In this document: in pieces, positions 11,201 through 26,200 of the stretch
Layout: the number at the start of each line of letters is the position of its first letter
How positions within the stretch are numbered: the stretch's first letter is position 1
Origin: Gari tellinella
Taxonomy: Eukaryota > Mollusca > Bivalvia > Cardiida > Psammobiidae
Assembly (NCBI GenBank): GCA_922989275.2
Contig: OV277870.1
Coordinates: forward strand, 29,470,742-29,534,741
Reading direction: 5' to 3'
DNA: 64,000 nucleotides
Program-made: the position numbers and the translations under genes
The notes under the pieces: generated by a model
The model's input: only the letters and a program-made list of their open reading frames with translations
Told to the model about the DNA's origin: nothing
Databases searched by the model: none

Positions 11201-14200
11201 CTTCTTTATTTTCTTCTTCTTCTTCTTCTTCTTCTTCTTCTTCGTTATTTGCATTTTAATCTATTAAACCATTTTCACCATACATACTCGCAATCATTTT
11301 AAAGATTTTGATTATTTCTATTATTGAATTGTCTACCCGCATTCATCAAAGTCATCTTTATCATATTCATAATCTTCTTGTGCATCATATGATCCTCCAC
11401 CTTTTCATCCTTTTCAACATCCTTATAACCCCAATTCTCCTGAATCCATTACTCAAGACCCTATATCTGTTTCGAAGACAGGTGGCCACTTAAGGCAGTT
11501 TACAATAATGCAGAATGCGCCTTTGGGCACATTCTGCTTTATTTTAAACCTTAACATTAAGATATCACCTACCATAATGAATAAAATATTTAAACAGAAA
11601 CATTTTCATGGCTGTATAAATTGCAACAAGTTTCGTCAGTGGAGGAATAAATTAAGCCCGTAAAAATGAGTATCTGTCGAGTAAAAGGTAAATATTATCA
11701 TTCTAGGTATCGGGTACGGCATGGTGGTGATGACAGGGATTGTGGCTCTCTACTATAATGTGATCATGGCGTGGACACTATACTACTTCGCCATGTCCTT
11801 CAGTTCCACCCTGCCCTGGTCTCACTGTGGTAACGACTGGAATACAGCAGCTTGCTACGTCCGTGGCCATAACTCCGTGGCTGTGGCCATGAATACTAGC
11901 GATCTCTTCAATACAACGATTTACAATGCTACAAACATAAACCTCGCTGCTTCAAACAACGTAACATCCTCACCTGCAAGAAAAACACCAACGGAAGATT
12001 TTTGGGAGTATGTCACTCGCAGATTCGTTACGTTTTTATTTCCCGGTTAACCCGTTTACGCCCAGTGGATTCTGCAATGTTTATAAATTGGATTAGTCAT
12101 TTTTTTTATCAAAGGGATGCCTGGTCAAAATTTTCATACTCATTTTGTTTTATATTGAAATTCCTATCAGCAAACAGTGTAAACTCTGATCAGACGCCGC
12201 ATAATGCGGCGTCTGATCAGAGTCTACACTGTTTGACTATGTCCCATATATGGGATCGTGAGCACGAATTGGTTTAAGGTAAACAAAACGCAAACACAGT
12301 GCAACAACACGTAGTAAATAAATACAATTCTAAGTGTTCAATTTGACAAACAGTTTATTGGGAAAGAATATCGTCTTCTCCACTCTTCGATGCTGAAGAT
12401 ATTATTAATTATCTTTTAAACGATGTTTAAGGTATAAGCACTGTGATGCCAAAAACATATTTATGCCAAAAGGAAAAGTCTTAAAATTGATTGAGAATTA
12501 CTTTAACTTTAATAACAATTTTGACCCGATTCAGGCTTACAGTTACTCGGCGTCTAGTTCGGGTCCAAACTGTTTGCAATGGAGGGTAATCTTTTCAGAA
12601 TAAACCCGTTTGTTTGGAAATAATATTACCATATCCGTCTTACTAGTGATCATTCAACTGCATGACACACAGCATGTAATTTAACAATTATGGAAACACA
12701 TGATATTGTCATTATAATTTAAATGTGAAAAATAATCCATGGCCTGAGAAACATCACTGGGGGTGCATTTATTTGACTTTAGATTGCACATATCAATCCC
12801 GTTTACTCTTTTACTGCCAACCTCACAAAAAGGCGAGTTTGCAAACAGTAAGGATCCTGTTCAGACGCGGCATAACGCGGCGTCTGATCACAATCCAAAC
12901 AGTTTGACACTCGTATGGATATGTTTTATGTTATACTATATTGTATTTTACTTTAAAACGATTTTGCAAACAACAAAATTGAAGCAGGCGACCTTGAAAC
13001 GGTGAAGGGGTAAAAATCTCACGACTTATTTGCCAGTGAAAGAGTTAAACGTATAACTTCGTTTATATCACCATGCTGTTCACACTGGATGTAAATATAT
13101 TCTTTATTTACAATGTACCTCACCATTAACACCAATTGCGTAATATACGTGTTGCTTTACGCTTTATCACATAACCTGCAGTCTGGGAGTTGCATATATC
13201 GTAATCCACTAGTGTAATATCGTTACATGTATTTGGGCTCCGGCCCAGCCTGTTTGTCCACAATCGCTGCATGTAACAGGACACCCTAACGTCATTTGCA
13301 ATGACGTAAACGTAAATAACGTCGCATTTTGACGGATAATCTATATAGCAGAGGGTCTACACAATACGGCTTCAATTAGTTTTATAGGTGCTTAAAATTG
13401 TTATATGATAAATAGAACCTCATATTCATGCTCATTATTTATCATTTTAATAAACACTTTGACTAAAATAAATATGACGCTCGCCAAATCTCGCATCATA
13501 TTATTTTAGTCAACTCGTTTATTACAAATGATAAATAATGAGCACTCGTGCAAGGTCCTCTATTTACAAAAACATGTTATGCTGAATTTGGTTCCCAGTC
13601 TCTTTAAACCTTTTTACCATATGTGGTAAGTGAGACGTGAGTTGGATTGTCTAATAATTTTGATACTGATCAAATGTCTCTTTCATATCATGACAGCAGC
13701 TACAATTATTTAACATTGTGTAAGATATATATATTTCCCATACTACAAAATGGAATCATGCTATTTATCCTGTTTACACGAGATTCACCAACGTAGAACA
13801 TGGCAGTTTTGTAGCACAGTGTAGAGTCTAGTGAGACCAGGGATATTCGGCGTCTGACATGGCACCAAACAATAAACATTGGACATCAGAATGCAAAATT
13901 AGCATTGACCTTGTATAGGCTGTTTATCAGTTACGTAATTAATACGGTTTTAAAAACTCCATTATTTTTTCCTCCACTGAAGACCATTGTTCCACTTTAA
14001 TTATACAGTCAGAAATATGCACAATAAACGATTTATTCTAAATCAATAGCTTAAAGCATGCTGAAAGTAAAACATAATGCACATTAAGGCGCATTCTGCT
14101 TTACTTTCAAGTTGCTTTTAGTGATACACACAAAGACTGAAACTAGAAACAGGCTTTAGCATAATAAAGAGTAATTCAGTTATCTTTCAGGATACATGTA

Positions 14201-17200
14201 CGTAAAATGCTCCCGATAGTGTCGTCAAAAAATAAATAGAATATGGATTAAAGGGTAAGAAAGCAAATGAAATTATACTTTTCAGACAGAATGTCCTTGA
14301 GATCACGAGTGGAGTAGAAGAACCTGGATATATACGATGGCAACTGTTCTTGTGTCATCTAGGAGCATGGATTATTGTATTTCTCTGCTTGATAAAGGGG
14401 ATCAAGTCATCTGGAAAGGTGCGTACAGAAATTAAAATGAAAGAATTGCCTTTCAAATGTGTCGACTAGTCAGAAAATGACCTATGCAAGACTTGTAAAA
14501 TAAAAACCATGCGTCTTTTTTTATTAAACCTTTCACTGCTTTTTTGCAAATGGACTATTCCCAAAAGGTTTAAGAGAATTACAATCGGAAGCAATCTGAT
14601 CTATATCATCTCTCTTTGCGAATTACCTAAATATTCATTCGCCGGGTGGGATTTAACCCATTTGTGCCTAGCGTCCTTTAAAATGGACATAGGCAAACAG
14701 TGTATACCGCTTTATGCTGTGCCTGGTCACCGTATTCACTGTTTGCTGATAGGAATTTAAACTAAAAAAAAGAAAATTAAAAATGAGACCAGTCACCCCT
14801 TAGATAATCCATATCACACTTATGGACGAATCCACAGGGCGAATTCGGGTTAAGTCAAACTTGTTTAATATCTATTTGGCACATGTTTGTTGTTTTAGGT
14901 TATGTACGTGGCCGCTACAGTTCCGTATGTTTTACTTCTGGTCTTGCTGATACGGGGATGTACACTTGACGGTGCTTGGACGGGCTTCAAATTCTACGTA
15001 GTTCCTCGATGGGAAAAACTACTCTCATTTTCAGGTAGAGTCTTAACAGAAAACATGTTTGCATTCACTCACTTACTCACTCATGTCGAGCCATCTGCTT
15101 GCGCCGACGTCTTCGGGTAGACATGCACCTCCAAACTTCTTTGTCTATCAGATATGTTTGAGTACCTTTAGAAAAGATATAAATAATAAACAAATGCACA
15201 GTGACAAATGCACTCACAGTGTTTATTTGGCAATACAGTGCTCCCTCCCTACAACAGCATTCCCAACAACGATTATCTCCTTACAACGACCCTTGCCGCT
15301 GTTCCCCAAAAAATCCATTTATGTCCAAACTTTTCATGGCTGCAATACCGTCTGCTTAAAATCGTCGTCTGCTGTTTTCTCAAAGTTACATAATGGACAT
15401 TTTAAAGGGAAAAAAACTTAATGACAAGTGAAAAACAGTTTTAATCCAGATCAGACGCCGCGTGACGCGGCGTCTGGTCTGGATTCAAGCTGTTTGCAAA
15501 TGAAAGCCAATTTCCCTCCCTATAACGACTCCCTCTGAACAACGAACACAATTTTTGTCTCCCATTTGGGTGTCGTTGAAGAGAGGGAGCGCTGTACAAT
15601 AAACGTTTCTCTTACATGCAGACCTAGAAATGCACTCGAAAACCCATTTAAAATTGGCTTGCAGCACTCTGTCATCCCAGAATGTACACGTATGGTCGTA
15701 CACCAAATTTTATATATCTGTCTGATGTGGTTTTAAAACTCACACACAAAAAATTTATGTTCCCTAGCTGATGTGGTATTGTGAATATGTCACGGACAAG
15801 CTCTTCTATAGTTAAAGTTAAGAAGTATGCGTCAATCTGTTTTAGACATGTTTTTCTTAAAATTTAGGGTCAAGGTACGGTGATATGACACTCCCCCATC
15901 TCAAGATATAATCAATTTGTTTTCTTAGCTGATGTAATATAAGAAACATACTCCGAAAATGCTTTTAAATAATAGAGGTCAAAATTAAAGTCAGTGACCT
16001 GATAATAGTACTCAACGGGGCCTCCTTTGTCTAATGTTTATAGTATCTGTGACTGACGATCACTATGCTCCTTATGGCTGTGGGTTTGAATCCCGGTCTG
16101 GGAATGTTGGCTTTTTCATGTTGGGAAGCATTCAAGCTGGCTTGTAGAAAGTCGTTGGTTTTACTCGGTTGCCGATTTGTACCTGAAACAGTGCAAAAAG
16201 GACTTCCATCGTTAATTAGCTGGACAAGTCATAATAAAACCTACATTCCACAATCGCAAGATTTACTTGCACATTTGCTATAATTCAGGACCACGTCAAT
16301 ATCAAAGTACTAATGGATCCAAACTATTTGATAATTATGATGACGATACCTTGTCAAATAAAATGAGATTAAATCAATTTTGGTAAAGGTTGTTAAGAAC
16401 ACATTTTGCAACCCACAATCGACTAGCACGCTAGCGTTAGTTTTGTTTGTGTAATCCGTCCTCTACATGAACCTACAATGGTGAACACGCTATCAAATCA
16501 AATCAAATAAATTTTATTTTGAGTCGGCAAGACATATAACAATGAACATAAGCTGCAAAGCTTTTTAACCGACTATCAAACAAACAAAGGTAAAACAGCT
16601 CCTAGGAGAAAGGACATATTAAAAGGATCACAGTGAATTTCTATTTTGGCTTTTAACGGAAACGAAACAGAAACGCATAAAGCAATGTATTATGAAATGT
16701 AGAAAATGACATTTTGATAGTTCTCATTGTTCATTTTAATCTGAGTGGCAAACAGTTTGAAGACTGATTAGACACCGATTTACTCTATGTCTGATCTGGC
16801 TCCAAACTGTTTGCAAATGGTATAATAGTTAGCGTAAACTCGTTTATCGGGAAAGAATACCGTCTTCTCCACAGTAATGTAGGTGATATAAATTATTCCC
16901 TGCGAATATCGTCTGCTTGAAAGTTGTCTGGTTATTTTCTTTTTAAAAATTTAACTTAAACCCCTTCAATGCCATGACGATGTCATCAATTTTAAAAAAA
17001 GAAAAATATTGTCATCTGCTTTTCTTATCCTTTAAAATTTAGATATTCTCACTTAGAAATATTGATATGAGTGTCAAACACTTTGAATCCTGATCAGACG
17101 CTGCGTAACGTGGCGCCTGGGGCCCGTTTTACTAAACAACTTACGCAAAACGTTTGCGTAAGTCAAAATCGTTTAACTCTTATTTTTCGATCATAAACGT

Positions 17201-20200
17201 TTGCAAACAGCAAATAGCCAGACCAGAGGACGCGCTAAAAGCGCGTCCTCTGATCTGGCTATTTGCTGTTTGTAGCAAGTGATAAGAAAAAATATAAACT
17301 AAAATCAACAATTTTGACTTACGCAAACATTTTGAATAGTCGTTTAGTAAAACGGGCCCCTGATCAGGATTTAATCTGTTTGAAAATAACCATTGTACTC
17401 GGGGTAATGGAGTGAAGGGGTTAAGATTGTATCGTTATGAACTTCAAACATCATTGTTTCTGATCAGACACCGTCTGGTACGGACCCAACCTGTGTTGCC
17501 GACCTTTTAGTGAATAGTTATTTACCCAGATTGCATAAAGTCGTTGTTGATTGCACACCTATGCAGGTTTAGCTTTTCACACGCTGTTACATGTATGAAT
17601 TAATACTCATAGCGAACAGTTTCCTGCATTAACATTTCCTCTCTTTTTTAAGAAGAACAGAACAGAAGTTCTTTTAAGTTGTCGCTGTTTTATAAATGCT
17701 AAGTTGGACGAATGCACGGATGATCCTGTAACACCTATTGACGCCTTTTTATAACTTACATCCTGTTATAAATTGATACTCATAAGCATCCTGCTTTTAT
17801 TACATATAGTGGAAAAGACATTAACGCATTGTAATTAACGAAATGGAGAATATGATAACTTTTTACAAAATCTGACTGTTTGTTTAAATCTGAGTTGCAG
17901 TTTGAGTCTTGTCAGAAGCCAGTTTATCCGGCGTCTGATCAGGCTCTAATATGTTTACAAAGGTAATAATAGCGTTTATGCGTTTATTGGGGAATAATAA
18001 CGTTCACTCCATTTTAACTACTGCTTTAATGTAATTTGCTTCAAAATTATCGTCTGCTTTATTATTTTTTAAATTTCGAGTTCTTGTACTTTACTGAAGA
18101 AACTTTGATACATTTTTGGCGTTTGGGTCATTATTTAGACACTACGGTATTCGGTGTCTGGTCTGGATTCTTTCAAACATTAATGTTAACCCATTAATTT
18201 TGTGCCCACGATCCTACATATGGGACATAGGCAAACAGTGTCTACACTGTTTGCTGATAGGAATTTCAATATGAAACAAAATGAAAATGAAAATTTTGAC
18301 CAGGCATCCCTTTGTTAAAAAAAGATAAATCCAATATATAAATATGGAAAAATCCACTGGGTGCAAATGGGCAAATGTAGTTGGGATAAACAGAGACGGA
18401 GTACGATCTAATTGACTAATGCGCATATTCATGAATGGAACAGCCTGTCATGAATTGGTCATGATCGATGGCATGCATACAGTGGATAATCTGTTATTCT
18501 TTCCCGTTTAAACGCAAACGTACGCAAACGCAAATCACTAAAACGTAGAAAAGAACAACTTTTGGACAAGTCTGATAGTTCATGTTTATCATGGTGGCAA
18601 ACAGTTTGAAGCCTGATCAGACGCCGGGTTACCCGGCGTCTGATCTGGCTCCAAACGGTTTGTAAAAGAAAAAATAGTTTTAGCGTAAACGCGTTTATCG
18701 GGAAAGAATAACAGATTCTCCACTGTAGTATATTTTTGTCTTTCTTGAATAGTTTTACGTCGTTAATCTGAATCACAAATTCACCTTAAAAATCGACTGC
18801 CGTGCCGAGTGCGCTAGAAATGGCATTTACAGTGCTCCCTCTCTACAACGACACCCAATGGGAGACACAAATTACGTGCGTTGTTCGGAGGGAGTCGTTA
18901 TAGGGAGGGAAATTGGCTTTCATTTGCAAACGCGTAACGCGGCGCCTAATCTGGATTCAAGCTGTTTGTCATTTGTCATTATGTTTTTTTCTGTCAAAAT
19001 GTCATTTATGTAAGAAAAACAGCAGACAAAAAGTAGACGATGGTGCATCAGTGTAAGCATAAAACAAAATTTTCTTGGGAACAGCGGCGAATGTCGTTGT
19101 TAGGAGGGAGTCGTTGTTCGGAGGGCCGTTGTAGAGAGGGAACGCTGTATAAACACTTTTGTTCCTGTTTCTAGACGTATAGTATAGTGGAGAAGACGCT
19201 ATTCTTGCCTATTTAACGCTTTACGCTAAAGCAATTATTTCCTTCGCAAACAGTTTGAAGCCGGATCAGACGTCAGGTAACCCGGCTTCTGATCAAAATT
19301 CAATTTGTATGTCACTCAGATATATATAAGTTATCAAAATTGTCGACAAATTGACATTTTTCTACATTTTATTGCAATGCGTTTGCGTTTCGTATGCGTT
19401 TAATAACGTCTTCACGCCGGTAAATGAAGCCAATTGAAATCCGTAGTAGGTTCGTATATGTTTTAAAACTGACTTACAAAAGCTTTGCAGACGTCACTTT
19501 TGCAGATGATATTGTGAGATACAAACAGTTAAACTTCGGTAACTGGCACTCGTTTAACCTATTACCCACTAAATACACATTTTACGCCTCTAATTCATTC
19601 CTCCACCAAAGAAAATAGTTACAATTTATACAGTAATGAATACATGTATGTATTACAAGAAAATAAAATATTTTTCTTGTAGATTTTAACTGAAAACAGG
19701 CTGAAAGTAAAGCAGAATGCGCTTTTACTTTCAACCTGCTTTAAGTGGCCAACTGTCTTCAAAACCAGAATCAGACTATGGGGTAATGCATTAAATCAAA
19801 CGTATTCGTATATCTTCAGCAGGAGTTCAACTACTCGGTGTTTTTTCAATCGAACATAGCCCTATAAGGTCAAAATTAAAACCTGGATATGCCACGTTCT
19901 AAATGTCACGGATACGTTCCTGAAAATGCAACGTTTACATGTCATGAGTAAATTCGACTTAAGTGATTCTCTCTTATCGAGGTTCATTATGTTTGAAAAC
20001 TAAAATTATGAACCTAGCTTATTGCTTTCCGTATTTGTTCCTGGTCGTTTGTCGAGACCTGTTTGCGTCCTTTTGAATACAACGAATCTACATGCTAGAA
20101 TAGTGTGGCTTTTGATAGTGCCACCGTAAGTGGCGAACATGTTTTAATTATTGTTCTTGTTTTGTTTTGTTTTGTTTTTTGTTTGTTTGTTGTTTTTTTT

Positions 20201-23200
20201 AACCAAGGAATGTCAATAAGTACATTACAGACATGTTTATTGATGAACGCCCCATCTTATCAGGATTTTATGACGTAATCGGGTGTTCTTATAAAGAAAC
20301 ATACTCGCTCCTACCCGGGATCGAACCCGGGTCACCAGGTTAACAGTCATGTACTCTGCCAATCAATGCGCACTTATACAGCAAGGCCGTACAAGTGATG
20401 ATATATACGTATATACTCACTTTAAGATTACTAGTCTGTGACAATGACAAAATTGAAGCGATGTCCATGGGCCTGAAGCGAAATAATACCTCTTGCAAAG
20501 AGAAAAGGTGAATAGATTATTAGATGTGTTCTGTTTTCCAGTATGGGGTGATGCGGCAGTACAGATGTTCTACTCTGCGGGTATAGGTTGGGGAGGCATA
20601 TCAACACTAGCCAGTTTTAATGACTTCAATAACAACGTCGAACGGTATACGACCTAGATTTTAATGTTTTACCCTTAATGATCAAATTTATCGTGAGTTT
20701 TTTACCCATTCACCGCCATATTGCCGTCTGCTTCAATATTAACTCTTATCATTCTGACTGGTCGTCTGCTTCAATTATATTGTCTGCTTTACATATATCG
20801 TCTGATAAAAAGAACTAGCTGTCATGCTTTTGAGACAGAAGAAAATTTGAATACGAGTGACCAACACTTTGGATTCAGACGCGGCGTCTGATCTGGATCC
20901 AAATTGTTTGCAAATGTTTAGCAAGTCGCGCTGAGAAACATAAGTGTTAATTATCTTAAGGGGAACGTTAAGTTTTCTCGTTTAAAACGATACCATAAGA
21001 AACCACAGTGTACTAAAATGTAGAAAATAAAAGTTTCTGGAAAATTTCAAGTGTAGTAAATACGGTACTTTGGAGCCTGATTTCTCGCCGAATTTCTCGG
21101 TATCGGATCAGGCTCCAAACTCTTTGCGATGGATATAAGTGATTTAACACAAACATGTTTATTATGTAAAAATGACGTTTGATCAGTCAAGAAAAGTTAA
21201 AACCTCTACACTTTACGTATTTTAACATTTGTATTTCATCAAGATGTTTAGCATAATACAAAAAAAATCAAAACTATCTGCTATTGTTTCCAAACTCTAA
21301 ACAACGGAATAACAGTTTGAATCTGTCATTCAGAAACAGGATGACTGGCAAAGATCTAAACATAGGAGTAGAAGTTTCTCGAAATACAAATGAAAATATT
21401 ATAGTTTAACTGTAGTCGTTTCCTATCCTTAAAATGATTAGTACTCTAACCTTTATATATAAGACCTCAATGACACATCATCTATGATTGATATTCTTAA
21501 TATGTATGTATATCATTTTATGCTTGCAAACCAACGCGGGAATAAAATTGAGTTGATTGTACATAACGGCAGATAAAACGTAACCGCAAAAGAACCGAAG
21601 ACTTTTTCTTAACTTGGATGTACACTTTAAGAATTATAGTTTGAATCCTTAGTAACTTAGTCACTAACTAGGAATTGATCACATCTAATTGACAATCACA
21701 TCGATATTTCGATGTTTATTGAGTTCAAAGGTCTTTAACCTTAATCCAAAAAATAGATACATACGACAAATTCAAGCGGACGATATTTACTATGAAAGAG
21801 TTAACCCGTTATCATGCTGAACTGGCTGCTTCAAAATATATCGTCTGCAAAAATTCAAAATTAGCCTTTTGATTTTTTTAACTGAAGAAATGTTGAATAT
21901 GTGAGTGACAAACAGTCTGGAACCAAACTGTTTGCAAATGTTAACTAAGTCTCGCTTAGCATGATATTGGTTAATGCTATATGTCTTGTAGAAACTCGCT
22001 GATTGGTACAGCAATATTTAGAAGAACCAATTACGTGAAAGCATTTAGGAATCAATTTCATTCTTACGCCACTGAACCGGACTAAATTAGTGGTTGCGAT
22101 TAGACTGGATCTAGATCAAAAGACTGGTGACGAGGCGCTGTTAAGGTTATATGATAATTCTCATTCTAAACTATATTTTGTAATTGAATTAAATGTACAA
22201 AGTTTCTGGCATTAAATTAACGTTCAACAAAGAGACTTTAGTCACTAAAGGTTTTGAAGCTTTTTAAAGAAAAGTTGTAAAGTACAATCAGCTACACGCT
22301 TTATGAAAATGATAATTGGACCAACTATGAACGTTACCATGTTTCTCGGTTAAGCCTATTTCCTGTCACTCTGTTGCTCTACTGATTAATTTCTGTCTGC
22401 ATTGTATTTTAAATTGTTTTCAATCAATAAAACTTAAGACAACACGTTACGAATTGCAAACAGTTTGAATCCTAATCCGGCGTCTGATCAGGATCCAAAC
22501 TGTTTACAAATGCATTCTGGTCGCGCTGTGTCAAATAAAGGGCAAACAAGCTCATTGTTGGAATAGGCCTAATCATCATCTACTTCTAATTTGGTTTCGC
22601 TAATCTTCTCTGTTGAATTGAAATATAGATCTAAACATGTTTTAGCTCTTATCATGCTGCGTAATTTCCGGTTTCGAACTGCAAATATCAATTAAACGCT
22701 GTTTGTTTTTGTCCCTTAATTTAGAAAACATCATTACAAGCCGCAGATTGTTTAAAGTGCTTATTACACTCCGGGTGACCCGGCATCCGATCTTGGTCCA
22801 TACATTTTGCAAATTCAAGTTAAGTTTTCCTAATTACTTACAGAAATAAGAAACTGGTTTCTTTATTGTCGTAAATTGTGTCACATGGCCTACTACACTT
22901 TTGAAACAAGGACAAGTTTATACAGAACTTTATATTTTTAGGAAATGTTTAGAGCCTGATTAGACGCCGGATTACTCGAACTGTTTGCAATATAAAGACT
23001 TGTTTTAGTATAAACACGTTTATTGGGAAAGAAAAAAGTCTTGTTCATTGTACAAGTAATTGTAATTGCTCCGTTTCAATCCTATATTTCCAGTGACGCA
23101 ATTCTTTTACCAATGTTGGACTGTTTAACGAGCTGGTTTGCTGGTTGTGTAATATTTGTCAATCTTGGTCACATGGCGACAGCGTCGGGCGTGGAAATAG

Positions 23201-26200
23201 GCGAGGTCGTAAAACAAGGTATAGTATGGATAACATCCAAATAAGCTATAACATTTTGAAATGATACATGTATTTACTAGGAATGTGTTTCAAATATCAA
23301 ATGCTGTTTCGCAATCTGATTCATATGCAGGGCTCTAGGTATAGAGAGTATTTCAAATATAAGAATATTTTATTTCTGCATTTAACATATTGTGTTAATA
23401 CTACTCATTACATGTAGAATCATCTTGAAGAGACGATTCCAATTAGTAGCAACCCTAAAGGAGGTTTGCTGAAATAAGTGAGACTATTTTGGATATTTTT
23501 AGTTAACCCCCTCTTATCTGGAGCCTTGCTTTTGTTTTCGTGAATTATAGTTCCACTAGGCCGGTGCATTCGCTTTCTGCACGATACATACATACAGTGG
23601 AGAATCTGTTATTCTTTCCCGTTTAAACGTAAACATACGCAAACGCAAAGCACTAAAACGTAGAAAAGAACAACTTTTGTACAATTCTGATAATTCTTGT
23701 TTATCTTGGTGGCAAACAGTTTGGAGCCTGATCAGACGCCGGGTTACCCGGCGTCTGATCTGGCTCCAAACTGTTTGCACTGCAAATAATAGTTTTAGCG
23801 TAAAAGCGTTTATTGGGAAAGAAAAACAGAATCTCCACTGTATACCTGTCGTCTAAAAGTCGCCTATTCTGATGGTTGTTTTATCTACAGTCTGTTTCAT
23901 AGCATGAGAGTTCCTAACAGTTTGAATCTGGTTTCAAACTGTTTGGAAATATGTTATAGTCTGCTAGCAATGTGCATATGGTAAATAACTATTGTTTATA
24001 CTAGACTGTGTGTTGTGTAACTGAATATATTGCACATGTCACAGTATTAACTTAATCAATAGCTTACTTTTGTACTTCTTGTTAGCTGGTGTCATTGTCG
24101 AAATAAATGTTGTTGTAACTCGACTTATACATGGTATATCAAGCAAACTCAGTATTGTTCAATCGAAAGAAAGCTTATACTCGCATTCGGTGGTTTTAAA
24201 TCTTTTACTGTCGTGATGTCATCTGCTTGAAACAATTGCCATCTCTTTCTATTTCTCAAGTTTGATTCTTATGTAAGTCCACTAAAATAATATCTTACTG
24301 AATGCCAAACTGTTTGAATCCTGATCAAACGCAGTGTAAGTAAATTCGGTGAAAGGTTGTGAAGGGGTTAGCCCCTATCATGCTAAGCACGATTTGGCTA
24401 ACATTTGCAAATAGTTTCGATCCCGATCAAACGCCGCGACACGTAGCATCTGTTCTGTATCCAAACTCGTTTGTGACTCATATTCAACTTTTCTTCAGAT
24501 CAAAAACTACTGAAACTAATTTGGATTTTGTTCGCAGACGACATTTGTCAAGCAGACGACCATTCATCATGATAACGGTTAGGTTAGATTGCTGCCTGAA
24601 CGCCTTGCTCTGTCATAAAGAGTACACCTATGTATCTCTCTAGATAATAATGGGTTCGTGCATTTCAATCTCAATCTCTAAATCTCATTTAATTAGAAAA
24701 ACACAGATGATATTATGTTTGGAGAGTACTCATTGAAGTAGCATTGATATACTGTGGAGAATGTGTTATTCTTTCCCAATAAACGCGTTTACGCTAAAAT
24801 TATTATTTACAGTGCAAACAGTTTGGAGCCTGTTCAGACGCCGGGTAACCCGGCGTCTGATCAGGCTCCAAACTGTTTGCCACCAAGATAAACATGAATT
24901 ATCAGAATTGTCCAAAAGTTGTTCTTTTCTACGTTTTAGTGCTTTGCGTTTGCGTACGTTTGCGTTTAAACGGGAAAGAATAACACATTCTCCACTGTAT
25001 TGTATTAAAAAACAACAAAATGAGATTGGTTGCATGTAATACAAGAGGAAAATAATGCTAAAGGCGTTTTGGTTTGCCTTCTTCCAGAATTCACCATTTT
25101 CTACCAAAGGCTTTCTATAGGTCTTTTATTAAATGACAGCTTTATAGAAGACCGACTGTAATGCAAATATGTTCTTAGCTTGAGTTTATTAACTATTTAT
25201 ACCAATCGACGTCTGGAAGAGACAGAGGTATACAACGGAGAGTAATAAAATGGAGCGTCTTCTTAGTGTCTGCAATCAAATCATAATTCAAAGGCACAGT
25301 AGAGAGGACTGCATTTTGTCTTCAAATAAACGCGTTTTACACTAATACTATTATTTCCAGTGCAAACAGTTTTGAGCCAGATCAGACGCCGGGTAACCCG
25401 GCGTCTGATCTGACTCCAAACTGTTTGCCACTCAGATTAGAATAAACAACCAGAATTGTCAAAAAGTTGTCATTATCTACATTTTATTGCAATGCGTTTG
25501 CATTTCGTTTGTGTTTAAACTGGAAATAATAACGTATTCGTCATTATCAGTACAGTCCAGCCTAGATCAAAAGCATCTAGGACGAACATATCCGTATTTC
25601 AAAACTAAAGATAAGGCTGCTATCTATTATACGTTTAACCATTTAAATACAGGGTTTTTTCTCGATATAATTGAGCTCCCAGAATCGCAACTCGTACATA
25701 GATTAGGCAAAATAAAAATAAATGCCTGTTTCCGGTAACCCGACCGACCCTAGTTCTTCCCTCCGACCCAAAACTTATTTTTCATTTTTCGAAAAATGTA
25801 TCGGCGAATGTCGTCATTTTTGCTGCGCATGTGACAGTCCATTTTTGAAGAACGTGTAATAGAAGCTAATCTCAATATAATTGTTTAAAGCAAGCTACTT
25901 TATAATCATTAAAGTGTTTTTAAAAAAATGATTTTTAAATAAGATTGAACAAATATCTAAGGGAAATTTGATCTTAATCTGTCATAAAGTATCTTCTTAG
26001 ATATGATCTGCTAGGTTATTAACCATTGACACATTCAACATGTAGACAACACATCTTATTGACTTATTTGACGTGCATACAACGCATTTCAAAACATCAA
26101 TAATACCATCTATGATCATCATATAAGTCACTACTTTGCCGGTTTGGTATACAAATATTGGTTAATAATCATACCAGTTTCAACTGGCAGGTAATTTTGA

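Noticed and set aside
14509..14760. 83-codon open frame in intron 4
   Set aside because: Its second half is a group C MITE, and its first part has no similarity to the transporter or any family I recognise.
20310..20395. Functional tRNA gene on the minus strand (GTT anticodon-like)
   Set aside because: The T arm is perfect but the anticodon stem does not pair and no matching acceptor stem is found; the sequence continues as a SINE body with an A-rich tail.
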